Source of the DNA: Pseudomonas sp. Root71
GTDB lineage: Bacteria; Pseudomonadota; Gammaproteobacteria; Pseudomonadales; Pseudomonadaceae
Direction of reading: 5' to 3'
NCBI RefSeq assembly: GCF_001429045.1
Contig: NZ_LMHY01000027.1
Location: 310,001 to 374,000, forward strand
DNA: 64,000 nucleotides
This document shows, in pieces, positions 1 to 9,321 of this stretch. Made by a program: the position numbers and the translations under genes. The stretch's first letter is position 1. The number at the start of each line of letters is the position of its first letter. The notes under the pieces were generated by a model. It was given only the letters and a program-made list of their open reading frames with translations, was not told where the DNA came from and did no database searches.

Positions 1-93
1 CACAAGAAAACCAGACAGCAAGGTCCACAGGATCACCGCCGCAGACAACCAATGCAGCAGCACGCGCAGTCTGGAATAACCCGAAACCGTCAT
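1..93 (-). CDS. Cytochrome b561 family protein (N-terminal 31 residues only)
   Basis: Only the first 31 codons lie in the window; the gene runs off the left edge. The ATG is at 93-91. The peptide opens MTVSGYSRLRVLLHWLSAAV and continues into a hydrophobic stretch. An RxxLHWLxA motif at the start of the first membrane helix is typical of bacterial cytochrome b561 (YodB/CybB-like), where the helix 1 histidine ligates haem b. Such proteins are four-helix inner-membrane dihaem proteins that move electrons from quinol, in some cases to superoxide. The assignment rests on this short motif alone, so the subtype cannot be decided. Confidence 0.7.
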   Translation of the reverse strand, partial: MTVSGYSRLRVLLHWLSAAVILWTLLSGFLV

Positions 94-123
94 TTTCAAC
101 TCGATCAACATCAAGGGAATAAA

Positions 124-157
124 GCTTCAGGCGATCGGCTACCGATCGCCTGAAGTG
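124..157 (-). terminator. Rho-independent terminator of the LPMO gene
   Basis: A perfect 14-bp inverted repeat (125-138 paired with 142-155, loop of 3) lies 15 bases past the LPMO stop codon. Read on the minus strand it is followed by a T-rich stretch (CTTTATT). It separates the LPMO gene from the cytochrome b561 gene. Confidence 0.8.
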
Positions 158-170
158 CTACGAGGGGGAC

Positions 171-1637
171 TTACAACTTGTTCCACGCCATGTGCCAGTG
201 AGCACCGACACTCGGTTCGAAGCCGTTGGCGGAGGGGCTGTACTGCTTGCAGTAACCCGACTCGGGGAACGGTTTGCACTCAAAGACTTCGTTGGTCTTC
301 GGATGCAGCACCTTGGTACCGGCGGTGTAGTCGCTGAGGCCTTCAGGGAACACGAAATCGTATTCGATGCCGGCGCCCTCACCGGTCAGTTGGGTGGTCT
401 GGGTGTCCTGACGGGTCGTGCGGCCATCCAGGGTGGTGCCGACCAGGGTCAAGGTGTGCGCGCCCGGGTTGCTGCGCACATCCATGGACAGCGAGGTGGA
501 GCCACTGGCCACTTGTGCCGAGGTGGTGCCTACCGGTTTGTTGTTCTGGTCGAGCAAAGTGGCTTCGACGTTCATCGCACGGTTCGCGATCATGCTGAAC
601 TCGACCTTCGCCCGGCCCTTATCCAGAACGTATTCGGCTTGCTGCGAGGCCACCGACATGCGCGCAGCGGTGTCCTCCTTCATGTCCAGTTGCACTTCGT
701 AGCGCACTACCCCGCTTTCTTTTTGTGCGTAGAGGCTGTTGGTGCCTTTGACCGGCTCGACATTGCCGCTCTCGTCGCGGATACCGGCGCGAACAAGGGT
801 GTGGGTCTGGTTGATTTTCTCTGCCAGCTTGAACGACCAGTTTTGCGGCGTGCCTTCTACAGCGTTATCGATGCTGATTTCGACACTGTAGTCCGGGCTC
901 TCGCCATTGCCGGTGAATGCGCGGGCCTTGACCTTGTCGCCCACCAACAGCGCCGTCGAAGGCGCAATGCTGCCTACGGAGGACCAGCCGCCAGGCAGTT
1001 CAGGCTCCGCCAGGATGTTCAGATCCGTAGCGTTGTAGAACGCGGCATCGGTATCGCCCACGGTCCAGATGGCCAGGACGACGTGATGACCAGACTTGTC
1101 TGCCGGAATGTTGCAGTTGTGCTTGTCGCTGGACTCCGGACGCTTGTTACCGCCGTCGATGGTGCAGAACGGCGTGCTTTCGAAAGTGGCGCGTTTGAGC
1201 GATTCGTTCGGATTCCAGCCGTTGCGGGTGATGAAATACTCGTGTTTGGTAGCCGGGTGAACCGCTGTGTAATGCCACTTGAAATCGATGTTGCGGTCCT
1301 TGATTTCAGTCAGGTGCCAACGGGTGGCGGACTGTGCATCCATGGCAGAAAACAGCGAGTGACCACCGCTGGCGATCTTGCCATCGACCGGCCCCTGCAA
1401 GGGAGCACCGCCGACGCCCGCCGGAAAGCCTTTGAAGGTTTCACCGACACTCTGCGGTTCGTACTGGGCGCCACCGCAGTTGGTGTTCAAGCCTTTCTGG
1501 CAAGCCAGCGCGCGCGACGGCGGCACTTCCAGATAGCCATGGGCGGAAACGGTTTGAGAGGCCAGCATTGCCGATAACAGGATCATCGATGAAGTGCAGG
1601 CCGTTAAAGCACTTCTTTTATCAAATGTAATTTTCAT
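171..1637 (-). CDS. gbpA: Secreted chitin-active lytic polysaccharide monooxygenase, GbpA/CbpD type (AA10)
   Basis: The 488-residue product has a signal peptide (1-32, ending TVSA) that leaves His33 as mature residue 1, which is essential for the copper histidine brace. The AA10 domain (about 33-210) shows HGYLEVPPSR at its start, a second candidate copper ligand His127 in TAVHPATKHEYFIT, and the axial Phe in DAAFYN (about 200). A GbpA2-like middle region follows. The C-terminal 60 residues (YTAGTKVLHP ... GAHWHMAWNKL) resemble a CBM73 chitin-binding module. The length is close to V. cholerae GbpA (485) and about 100 longer than P. aeruginosa CbpD. Family members are type II secreted and oxidatively cleave chitin; in pathogens they also aid adhesion. 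The ATG at 1637 is chosen because upstream in-frame codons do not encode a signal peptide. The gene appears monocistronic. Confidence 0.9.
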   Translation of the reverse strand: MKITFDKRSALTACTSSMILLSAMLASQTVSAHGYLEVPPSRALACQKGLNTNCGGAQYEPQSVGETFKGFPAGVGGAPLQGPVDGKIASGGHSLFSAMDAQSATRWHLTEIKDRNIDFKWHYTAVHPATKHEYFITRNGWNPNESLKRATFESTPFCTIDGGNKRPESSDKHNCNIPADKSGHHVVLAIWTVGDTDAAFYNATDLNILAEPELPGGWSSVGSIAPSTALLVGDKVKARAFTGNGESPDYSVEISIDNAVEGTPQNWSFKLAEKINQTHTLVRAGIRDESGNVEPVKGTNSLYAQKESGVVRYEVQLDMKEDTAARMSVASQQAEYVLDKGRAKVEFSMIANRAMNVEATLLDQNNKPVGTTSAQVASGSTSLSMDVRSNPGAHTLTLVGTTLDGRTTRQDTQTTQLTGEGAGIEYDFVFPEGLSDYTAGTKVLHPKTNEVFECKPFPESGYCKQYSPSANGFEPSVGAHWHMAWNKL

Positions 1638-1660
1638 GATGTATTCCAGACTGCTTATCG

Positions 1661-1690
1661 AAAACAGGGCGCCTAGTGGGCGCCCCTGTT
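1661..1690 (-). promoter_or_regulatory. Leader hairpin upstream of the LPMO gene
   Basis: An 11-bp inverted repeat with one bulged G (1663-1673 paired with 1679-1690) is followed on the minus strand by TTTT. It ends about 24 bases before the LPMO start codon. It could be a weak terminator, an attenuator or a 5' stabilising structure. The transcript start is unknown, so its place in the mRNA is inferred. Confidence 0.4.
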
Positions 1691-1873
1691 CGCTTCGTGA
1701 TTGTTCGGCAATACGCCGGACAAGGGCCTGGAACCTTACGGGGATGGAGGAAAATTCTATGTAGGAGTAATCACCACGCGAGGCAGGAACAGTCTCTCCA
1801 TGTCTCAATCCGACAAAGAAAGAAAACATTCTTACAGTTGGTGATGCTTTATTTTTTGAGCTTTTAAACGGCA

Positions 1874-1910
1874 CAAAAAAACCTGTCCGGCGCGAGGCGG
1901 GACAGGCTTT
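1874..1910 (-). terminator. Rho-independent terminator of hemE
   Basis: On the minus strand CCTGTCC (1900-1906) pairs with GGACAGG (1882-1888), followed by a run of T (complement of 1874-1881). It sits 18 bases after the hemE stop codon and closes the pil-aro-glt-hem run of genes. Confidence 0.9.
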
Positions 1911-1927
1911 GTGAAAACGGGCAATCG

Positions 1928-2995
1928 CTACTCGTGATACTGCGCCGACAGCTCATGTACCGCGCGCAGGAATGCACCAGCATGTTCCGGATCGACTTCC
2001 GGCGTGATGCCATGGCCGAGGTTGAATACGTGGCCGCTGCCTTTGCCGTAGCTGGCCAGGATGCGCCCGACTTCGGTACGGATGGCTTCGGGTTTCGCGT
2101 AGAGCACGGTCGGGTCCATGTTGCCTTGCAGCGCGACCTTGTCGCCAACACGGGCACGGGCGCTGCCGATGTCGCAGGTCCAGTCCAGGCCCAGTGCGTC
2201 GGCGCCGGCATCAGCGATGCTTTCCAGCCACAGGCCACCGTTCTTGGTGAACAGGATGACCGGCACCTTGCGACCTTCGTGTTCGCGAATCAGGCCGCTG
2301 ACAATTTTCTTCATGTAGGCCAGGGAGAATTCCTGGTAAGCCGCCGCCGACAGGCTGCCGCCCCAGCTGTCGAAGATCTGTACCGCTTGCGCACCGGCCA
2401 TGATCTGGCCGTTAAGGTAGCTGGTGACTGTCTGCGCGAGCTTGTCCAGCAGCAGGTGCAAGGCTTGCGGGTTGTCGTAGAGCATGGTTTTGGTCTTGCG
2501 GTAGTCTTTCGACGAGCCGCCTTCGACCATGTAGGTCGCCAGGGTCCACGGGCTGCCGGAGAAACCGATCAGCGGTACGCGGCCGTTCAGTTCGCGGCGG
2601 ATGGTGCTGACCGCGTCCATCACGTAACCCAGGTCTTTGTGCGGATCAGGAATCGGCAGGGCTTCGATGTCGGCCAGGGTGCTGACGACTTTCTTGAAGC
2701 GCGGACCTTCACCGGTTTCGAAATACAGGCCCTGACCCATGGCATCGGGGATGGTCAGGATGTCGGAGAAGAGGATCGCAGCATCCAGTTGTGGATAGCG
2801 GTCGAGCGGCTGCATCGTGACTTCGCAAGCGAACGCCGGGTTCATGCACAGGCTCATGAAATCGCCGGCCTTGGCACGGCTGGCGCGGTATTCAGGCAGG
2901 TAGCGACCGGCCTGACGCATCATCCACACGGGGGTGACGTCTACGGGTTGCTTGAGCAGGGCGCGCAGGAAACGGTCGTTCTTCAGGGCAGTCAT
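1928..2995 (-). CDS. hemE: Uroporphyrinogen decarboxylase
   Basis: The 355-residue protein decarboxylates the four acetate side chains of uroporphyrinogen III to give coproporphyrinogen III in cytoplasmic haem biosynthesis. Seen: the N-terminal signature PVWMMRQAGRYLPEYR (substrate-binding Arg), the FSDILTIPDAMG segment carrying the conserved catalytic Asp, the GFSGSPWTLATYMVEGG motif, and the C-terminal NLGHGITPEVDPEH motif. Length matches the family (about 354). The gene is the last of the minus-strand run and is separated from gltD by a REP pair, so it may also have its own promoter, though I could not identify one. Confidence 0.98.
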   Translation of the reverse strand: MTALKNDRFLRALLKQPVDVTPVWMMRQAGRYLPEYRASRAKAGDFMSLCMNPAFACEVTMQPLDRYPQLDAAILFSDILTIPDAMGQGLYFETGEGPRFKKVVSTLADIEALPIPDPHKDLGYVMDAVSTIRRELNGRVPLIGFSGSPWTLATYMVEGGSSKDYRKTKTMLYDNPQALHLLLDKLAQTVTSYLNGQIMAGAQAVQIFDSWGGSLSAAAYQEFSLAYMKKIVSGLIREHEGRKVPVILFTKNGGLWLESIADAGADALGLDWTCDIGSARARVGDKVALQGNMDPTVLYAKPEAIRTEVGRILASYGKGSGHVFNLGHGITPEVDPEHAGAFLRAVHELSAQYHE

Positions 2996-3126
2996 GTCGG
3001 CATCCGGAAAAAAAGTGAGGGCATTTTCTCAGAGCCGGGAGCAAAAGGCACGGTTGCAGGTCAGCCTTTTGTCTATCGGGTCAATTTGTCGCGGTGGAAT
3101 GCAGTATTTGACTCACCACAAAACGA

Positions 3127-3218
3127 CTGTGGGAGCGAGCTTGCTCGCGATGAGGGCTTCACATTCAACATCTCTGCTGACTGATCCACCGCTATCGCGA
3201 GCAAGCTCGCTCCCACAG
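3127..3218. repeat. Paired REP element, family A
   Basis: Two copies of the palindromic unit GTGGGAGC...GCTCGCGA face each other (3127-3150 and 3193-3218) around about 42 bases of unrelated sequence. This is the REPIN arrangement known from P. fluorescens. It fills the gltD-hemE gap. Confidence 0.9.
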
Positions 3219-3247
3219 GGGGTATTACATTTAGTTCCGGGGCGGGG

Positions 3248-4666
3248 TTACACGCCCAGGTAATCCAGGATCCCTTCGGCGGCATTACGGCCTTCGAAGA
3301 TCGCCGTCACCACCAGGTCGGAACCGCGCACCATGTCGCCACCGGCGAAGATCTTCGGGTTGCTGGTCTGGTGCTTGTACTGACCTTGTTCCGGCGCCAC
3401 CACGCGGCCCTGGCTGTCGGTCTGGATTTCGAACTGCTCGAACCACGGCGCCGGGCTTGGACGGAAACCGAAAGCGATGACCACGGCGTCGGCCGGGATG
3501 ATCTCTTCGGAGCCCGGGATCGGCTCGGGGCTACGGCGGCCACGGGCGTCCGGCTCGCCGAGACGGGTCTCGACCACCTTCACGCCTTCGACCTTGTCTT
3601 CACCGACAATGGCGATCGGCTGGCGGTTGTAGAGGAATTTCACGCCTTCTTCCTTGGCGTTCTTCACCTCTTTGCGCGAGCCCGGCATGTTCGCTTCGTC
3701 ACGACGATAGGCGCAGGTCACCGACTTGGCGCCCTGGCGGATCGACGTACGGTTGCAGTCCATCGCCGTGTCGCCGCCGCCGAGTACCACGACCTTCTTG
3801 CCTTTCATGTCGACGAAATCTTCCGGCGACTTTTCAAAGCCCAGGTTGCGGTTGACGTTGGCGATCAGGAAATCCAGCGCGTCGTACACGCCCGGCAGGT
3901 CTTCCCCGGCAAAGCCGCCCTTCATGTAGGTGTAGGTGCCCATGCCCATGAATACCGCATCGTATTCTTCGAGCAGTTGCTCCATGGTCACGTCCTTGCC
4001 CACCTCGGTGTTGAGGCGGAACTCGATGCCCATGCCAGTGAAGACTTCGCGACGATTGCTCAGCACGGTCTTTTCCAGCTTGAACTCGGGGATGCCGAAG
4101 GTCAGCAGACCGCCGATTTCCGGGTTCTTGTCGAACACCACCGGGGTCACGCCGCCGCGCACCAGCACGTCGGCACAGCCCAGGCCCGCAGGCCCGGCAC
4201 CGATGATCGCGACACGCTTGCCGGTCGGCTTGACCTTGGACATGTCCGGGCGCCAGCCCATGGCGAACGCGGTGTCGGTGATGTACTTCTCCACCGAACC
4301 GATGGTCACCGCGCCGAAGCCGTCGTTGAGGGTGCAGGCACCCTCGCACAGACGATCCTGCGGGCACACCCGGCCGCAGACTTCCGGCAGGGTGTTGGTC
4401 TGGTGCGACAGTTCGGCGGCCTGGAGGATGTTGCCCTCGGCCACCAGCTTCAGCCAGTTGGGAATGAAGTTGTGCACCGGGCACTTCCATTCGCAATACG
4501 GGTTACCGCAACCCAGGCAGCGGTGGGCCTGGTCGGCCGACTGCTGGGGTTTGAAGGGTTCGTAGATTTCCACGAACTCTTTCTTGCGTTGACGCAACAG
4601 TTTCTTCTTCGGATCCTTGCGCCCGACCTCGATGAACTGGAAGTCATTATTCAGACGTTCAGCCAT
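3248..4666 (-). CDS. gltD: Glutamate synthase (NADPH) small subunit
   Basis: The 472-residue beta subunit takes electrons from NADPH through FAD and passes them to the large subunit via iron-sulphur clusters. Seen: two N-terminal cysteine groups (Cys50, 53, 58, 62 and Cys97, 101, 107, 111) that ligate the 4Fe-4S clusters, an FAD-binding GAGPAG at 156-161, and an NADPH-binding GGGDTAMDC motif near residue 297. The C-terminal IFAGGDMVRGSDLVVTAI segment is the usual second FAD contact. It lies 32 bases after gltB and is surely cotranscribed. Confidence 0.97.
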   Translation of the reverse strand: MAERLNNDFQFIEVGRKDPKKKLLRQRKKEFVEIYEPFKPQQSADQAHRCLGCGNPYCEWKCPVHNFIPNWLKLVAEGNILQAAELSHQTNTLPEVCGRVCPQDRLCEGACTLNDGFGAVTIGSVEKYITDTAFAMGWRPDMSKVKPTGKRVAIIGAGPAGLGCADVLVRGGVTPVVFDKNPEIGGLLTFGIPEFKLEKTVLSNRREVFTGMGIEFRLNTEVGKDVTMEQLLEEYDAVFMGMGTYTYMKGGFAGEDLPGVYDALDFLIANVNRNLGFEKSPEDFVDMKGKKVVVLGGGDTAMDCNRTSIRQGAKSVTCAYRRDEANMPGSRKEVKNAKEEGVKFLYNRQPIAIVGEDKVEGVKVVETRLGEPDARGRRSPEPIPGSEEIIPADAVVIAFGFRPSPAPWFEQFEIQTDSQGRVVAPEQGQYKHQTSNPKIFAGGDMVRGSDLVVTAIFEGRNAAEGILDYLGV

Positions 4667-4698
4667 TTTAAAACCTCATCAAACTCTTCAGGCGCATA

Positions 4699-7600
4699 TC
4701 ACTGCGGGTTGGCACGGGTGCTGGAAAGCAACGATTTCAGGTTGGCAGCCTTGGGCTTGACCAGCCAGAAACGACGCACGTAATCATCGAGGTTCTCGGC
4801 GAGTTCACGACCCCACTCGCTGTCGGTCTCCTCGACGTACTCGTTCAGCACGCGTTGCAGGTGGCTGCGATAGGCTTCCATCGCCTCGCCGCTGATCCGC
4901 TGGATTTCCACCAGTTCGTGGTTGACCCGGTCAACGAAGCTGTTGTCCTGGTCGAGCACGTAGGCGAAACCGCCGGTCATGCCAGAGCCGAAGTTGTACC
5001 CGGTCTTGCCCAATACGCAGACGAAACCACCGGTCATGTACTCGCAGCAGTGATCGCCAGTGCCTTCCACAACGGTGTGGGCACCGGAGTTACGCACGGC
5101 GAAACGCTCGCCCGCGGTGCCGGCGGCGAACAGCTTGCCGCCAGTGGCGCCGTACAGGCAGGTGTTGCCGATGATGGCACTGTCCTGGGTGCGGTAGACG
5201 CTGCCCTTCGGCGGAACGATGACCAGCTTGCCGCCGGTCATGCCCTTGCCGACGTAGTCGTTGGCGTCGCCTTCCAGGTACATGTGCAGGCCACCGGCGT
5301 TCCATACGCCGAAGCTCTGCCCTGCCGTGCCCTTGAAGCGGAACGTGACCGGCGCGTTGGCCATGCCCTGGTTACCGTGTTTACGCGCGATTTCGCCGGA
5401 GATCCGTGCGCCGATGGAACGGTCGCAGTTGCAGATATCCAGGTCGAACTCGGCGCCGCTCAAGTCGTTGATTGCCGAGGAGGCCATGTCGACCATTTTC
5501 TCGGCCAGCAGGCCCTTGTCGAACGGCGGGTTGCGTTCAACGCCACAGAACTGCGGCTTGTCCGCCGGTACGTGGTCGCTGCCCAGCAACGGAGTGAGGT
5601 CCAGGTGATGCTGCTTGGCGGTCTGGCCTTCGAGGACTTCCAGCAGATCGGTACGGCCGATCAGTTCTTCGAGGGAGCGCACGCCCAGCTTGGCCAGCCA
5701 CTCACGGGTTTCTTCGGCGACGTAGGTGAAGAAATTCACCACCATGTCGACGGTACCGATGTAGTGATCCTTGCGCAGCTTCTCGTTCTGGGTCGCGACG
5801 CCGGTGGCGCAGTTGTTCAGGTGGCAGATACGCAGGTATTTGCAGCCCAGGGCGATCATTGGCGCGGTACCGAAGCCGAAGCTTTCAGCGCCGAGGATCG
5901 CAGCCTTGATCACGTCGAGGCCGGTTTTCAGGCCGCCGTCGGTCTGTACCCGGACTTTGCCGCGCAGGTCATTGCCGCGCAGGGTCTGGTGGGTTTCGGC
6001 CAGGCCGAGTTCCCACGGAGCGCCCGCGTATTTGATCGAGGTCAGCGGCGATGCGCCGGTGCCGCCGTCGTAGCCGGAGATAGTGATCAGGTCCGCATAG
6101 GCCTTGGCCACACCGGCGGCGATGGTACCGACGCCCGCTTCTGCTACCAGCTTCACCGAGACCAGCGCCTTCGGGTTGACTTGTTTCAGGTCGAAAATCA
6201 GCTGCGACAAGTCTTCGATCGAATAGATGTCGTGGTGCGGCGGTGGCGAAATCAGGGTCACGCCCGGCACTGCGTAACGCAGCTTGGCGATCAGACCGTT
6301 GACCTTGCCGCCTGGCAGTTGACCACCCTCGCCGGGCTTGGCGCCCTGGGCGACCTTGATCTGCAGCACTTCAGCATTGACCAGGTATTCCGGGGTCACA
6401 CCGAAACGGCCGGTGGCAACCTGCTTGATTTTCGAGCTCTTGATGGTGCCGTAGCGCGCCGGGTCTTCGCCGCCTTCACCGGAGTTGGAGCGCGCACCGA
6501 GGCGGTTCATGGCTTCGGCCAGGGCTTCGTGAGCTTCCGGCGACAGGGCTCCCAGGGAGATACCGGCGGAGTCGAAGCGCTTGAGCACCGATTCCAGTGG
6601 TTCGATCTCGCTGATGTCCAGCGGCGTGTCCAGGGTTTTGACTTTCAGCAGATCGCGGATCATCGACACCGGGCGGTTGTCCACCAGCGACGTGTATTCC
6701 TTGAACTTGCTGTAGTCGCCCTGCTGCACAGCGGCTTGCAGGGTGCTGACCACGTCCGGGTTGTAGGCGTGGTACTCGCCACCGTGGACGAACTTCAGCA
6801 GGCCACCTTGCTGGATCGGCTTGCGCGGGCTCCAGGCTTCGGTGGCCAGGGCTTTCTGCTCGGCTTCGATGTCGACGAAACGCGCACCCTTGATGCGGCT
6901 TGGCACGCCACGGAAGCTCAGGTTGCAGACTTCCTCGGACAGACCGATGGCTTCGAACAACTGCGCACCACGGTACGAGGTGATGGTCGAGATGCCCATC
7001 TTCGACAGGATCTTGAGCAAGCCCTTGGTAATGCCTTTACGGTAGTTCTTGAATACTTCGTAGAGGTCGCCCAGTACTTCACCGGTACGGATCAGGTCGC
7101 CCAGCACTTCATAAGCCAGGAATGGATAGACGGCAGAGGCGCCGAAACCGATCAACACGGCGAAGTGATGCGGGTCACGCGCAGTCGCAGTTTCCACCAG
7201 GATGTTGGAGTCGCAACGCAGGCCTTTTTCGGTCAGGCGGTGGTGCACAGCACCTGTGGCCAGGGACGCGTGGATCGGCAACTTGCCAGGGGCAATGTGA
7301 CGGTCACTCAGCACAACCTGGGTACGACCGGCGCGCACGGCTTCTTCAGCCTGATCGGCGACGTTGCGGATCGCCGCTTCGAGGCCGACGCTTTCGTCGT
7401 AGTTCAGATCGATGATCGCGCGTTCGAAACCCGGACGATCGAGGTTCATCAGCGAGCGCCACTTGGCCGGGGAAATGACCGGCGAGCTGAGGATCACGCG
7501 CGAGGCGTGTTCCGGCGACTCCTGGAAGATGTTGCGCTCGGCACCGAGGCAGATCTCCAGCGACATGACGATGGCTTCACGCAGCGGATCGATCGGCGGG

Positions 7601-9144
7601 TTGGTGACCTGCGCGAACTGCTGGCGGAAATAGTCGTACGGCGTGCGCACGCGCTGGGACAGCACGGCCATCGGCGTATCGTCGCCCATCGAGCCCACAG
7701 CTTCGTAGCCCTGTTCGCCCAGCGGACGCAGCACCTGGTCGCGCTCTTCGAACGTGACCTGATACATCTTCATGTATTGCTTGAGCTGATCGACATCGTA
7801 GAACGCCGAACCGTGGTCGTTGTCTTCCATGGTCGCCTGGATGCGCAGGGCATTCTTGCGCAGCCATTGCTTGTACGGATGACGGGACTTCAGACGGTTG
7901 TCGATCGCGTCGGTGTCGAGGATCTGGCCGGTTTCGGTGTCCACGGCAAAGATCTGGCCCGGGCCAACGCGGCCTTTGGCGATCACGTCTTCAGGCTGGT
8001 AGTTCCAGACACCGATTTCCGAGGCCAGGGTGATAAAGCCGTTCTTGGTGGTGACCCAACGCGCCGGACGCAGACCGTTACGGTCGAGCAGGCACACCGC
8101 GTAACGACCGTCGGTCATTACCACGCCGGCCGGGCCGTCCCACGGTTCCATGTGCATCGAGTTGTATTCGTAGAACGCACGCAGATCCGGGTCCATGGTT
8201 TCGACGTTCTGCCACGCAGGCGGAATGATCATCCGCACGCCACGGAACAGGTCGATGCCGCCGGTGACCATCAGCTCCAGCATGTTGTCCATGCTCGAGG
8301 AGTCGGAACCCACACGGTTGACCAGCGGGCCGAGTTCTTCCAGGTCCATCAGGTCGTTGGTGAACTTGGTGCGACGGGCCACGGCCCAGTTGCGGTTGCC
8401 GGTGATGGTGTTGATCTCGCCGTTGTGCGCCAGGAAGCGGAACGGTTGAGCCAGCGGCCATTTCGGCAGGGTGTTGGTGGAGAAGCGCTGGTGGAACACG
8501 CAAATCGAGGTTTGCAGGCGCTCATCGCTCAGGTCCGGATAGAAGGCGGTCAAGTCCGCCGGCATCATCAGGCCTTTATAAATGATGGTCTTGTGGGAAA
8601 AGCTGCACACGTAGTGGTCAGTGTCGGCAGCGTTGGCCACGGACGAGCGACGACGGGAGGTGAACAGCTTGACGGCCATGTCCTGATCGCTCAGGCCTTC
8701 ACCGCCGATGTACACCTGCTCGATCTGCGGCAGGCGCTCAAGGGCCAGGCGGCCGAGGACGCTGGTGTCGATCGGCACTTTGCGCCAGCCGACCAGTTGC
8801 AGACCGGCGGCCAGGATCTCGCGGTTCATGTTCTCGCGAGCGGCTTCGGCCTTGACCGGGTCCTGGTTGAAGAAAACCATGCCCACAGCGTATTGCTTGG
8901 GCATTTCGACGCCGAAGGTTTCCTGGGCGATGGCTCGCAGGAACACGTCCGGCTTTTGAATCAGCAGACCGCAACCGTCACCGGTCTTGCCGTCGGCATT
9001 AATCCCACCGCGGTGGGTCATGCAGGTCAGGGCCTCGATGGCCGTTTGCAAAAGGGTATGACTGGGCTCGCCCTGCATATGAGCAATCAGGCCGAAACCG
9101 CAGTTATCCTTGAATTCATCTGGTTGGTACAGACCTGCTTTCAT
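4699..9144 (-). CDS. gltB: Glutamate synthase (NADPH) large subunit
   Basis: The 1481-residue alpha subunit hydrolyses glutamine, channels the ammonia and reductively aminates 2-oxoglutarate to give two glutamates. Seen: the N-terminal nucleophile cysteine in DNCGFGLIAH (exposed after propeptide removal), the glutaminase domain with NTLPKWPLAQPFR and HNGEINT, the central and FMN-binding domains (TSIKYAGAPWELGLAE), the 3Fe-4S cysteines in CKYLRICHLNNCATG, and the C-terminal beta-helix (GTAGERFAVRNSGA). The ATG at 9144 puts the active Cys 14 residues in and has a GGTGAG Shine-Dalgarno; an in-frame start 57 bases upstream is unlikely. With gltD it forms the main ammonium-assimilation step at low ammonium. 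Confidence 0.97.
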   Translation of the reverse strand: MKAGLYQPDEFKDNCGFGLIAHMQGEPSHTLLQTAIEALTCMTHRGGINADGKTGDGCGLLIQKPDVFLRAIAQETFGVEMPKQYAVGMVFFNQDPVKAEAARENMNREILAAGLQLVGWRKVPIDTSVLGRLALERLPQIEQVYIGGEGLSDQDMAVKLFTSRRRSSVANAADTDHYVCSFSHKTIIYKGLMMPADLTAFYPDLSDERLQTSICVFHQRFSTNTLPKWPLAQPFRFLAHNGEINTITGNRNWAVARRTKFTNDLMDLEELGPLVNRVGSDSSSMDNMLELMVTGGIDLFRGVRMIIPPAWQNVETMDPDLRAFYEYNSMHMEPWDGPAGVVMTDGRYAVCLLDRNGLRPARWVTTKNGFITLASEIGVWNYQPEDVIAKGRVGPGQIFAVDTETGQILDTDAIDNRLKSRHPYKQWLRKNALRIQATMEDNDHGSAFYDVDQLKQYMKMYQVTFEERDQVLRPLGEQGYEAVGSMGDDTPMAVLSQRVRTPYDYFRQQFAQVTNPPIDPLREAIVMSLEICLGAERNIFQESPEHASRVILSSPVISPAKWRSLMNLDRPGFERAIIDLNYDESVGLEAAIRNVADQAEEAVRAGRTQVVLSDRHIAPGKLPIHASLATGAVHHRLTEKGLRCDSNILVETATARDPHHFAVLIGFGASAVYPFLAYEVLGDLIRTGEVLGDLYEVFKNYRKGITKGLLKILSKMGISTITSYRGAQLFEAIGLSEEVCNLSFRGVPSRIKGARFVDIEAEQKALATEAWSPRKPIQQGGLLKFVHGGEYHAYNPDVVSTLQAAVQQGDYSKFKEYTSLVDNRPVSMIRDLLKVKTLDTPLDISEIEPLESVLKRFDSAGISLGALSPEAHEALAEAMNRLGARSNSGEGGEDPARYGTIKSSKIKQVATGRFGVTPEYLVNAEVLQIKVAQGAKPGEGGQLPGGKVNGLIAKLRYAVPGVTLISPPPHHDIYSIEDLSQLIFDLKQVNPKALVSVKLVAEAGVGTIAAGVAKAYADLITISGYDGGTGASPLTSIKYAGAPWELGLAETHQTLRGNDLRGKVRVQTDGGLKTGLDVIKAAILGAESFGFGTAPMIALGCKYLRICHLNNCATGVATQNEKLRKDHYIGTVDMVVNFFTYVAEETREWLAKLGVRSLEELIGRTDLLEVLEGQTAKQHHLDLTPLLGSDHVPADKPQFCGVERNPPFDKGLLAEKMVDMASSAINDLSGAEFDLDICNCDRSIGARISGEIARKHGNQGMANAPVTFRFKGTAGQSFGVWNAGGLHMYLEGDANDYVGKGMTGGKLVIVPPKGSVYRTQDSAIIGNTCLYGATGGKLFAAGTAGERFAVRNSGAHTVVEGTGDHCCEYMTGGFVCVLGKTGYNFGSGMTGGFAYVLDQDNSFVDRVNHELVEIQRISGEAMEAYRSHLQRVLNEYVEETDSEWGRELAENLDDYVRRFWLVKPKAANLKSLLSSTRANPQ

Positions 9145-9252
9145 AGACACTTTCTCACCAGGCTGCTTCTCGCGAAGCAAATTTCTTTTCAATTCAACCA
9201 CTTACCAACCGCGCCGAACGTACGCCAGCTTTGCGGGGGCAAAAGGGAGGTC

Positions 9253-9281
9253 ATTGTACACACCGACACGGAGGCTCACAA
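9253..9281 (-). promoter_or_regulatory. Candidate sigma-70 promoter of gltBD
   Basis: On the minus strand TTGTGA (9281-9276) and TACAAT (9258-9253) are 17 bases apart, about 110 bases before the gltB start codon. The -35 matches consensus at 4 of 6 and the -10 at 5 of 6. Directly upstream lie two direct repeats of TGCGACAT (see the neighbouring entry). The whole 349-base gap 9145-9493 contains no convincing small gene. Confidence 0.5.
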
Positions 9282-9321
9282 ATTTGACGACGAAATGTCG
9301 CAAATCTATGTCGCATTTGTG
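9277..9321. promoter_or_regulatory. Direct and inverted repeats upstream of the gltB promoter
   Basis: On the minus strand the octamer TGCGACAT occurs twice with a 13-base period (plus-strand ATGTCGCA at 9295-9302 and 9308-9315). The block is framed by a 7-bp inverted repeat, CACAAAT (9277-9283) and ATTTGTG (9315-9321). The arrangement just upstream of a candidate -35 suggests a regulator-binding region, but the protein cannot be named. Confidence 0.4.
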
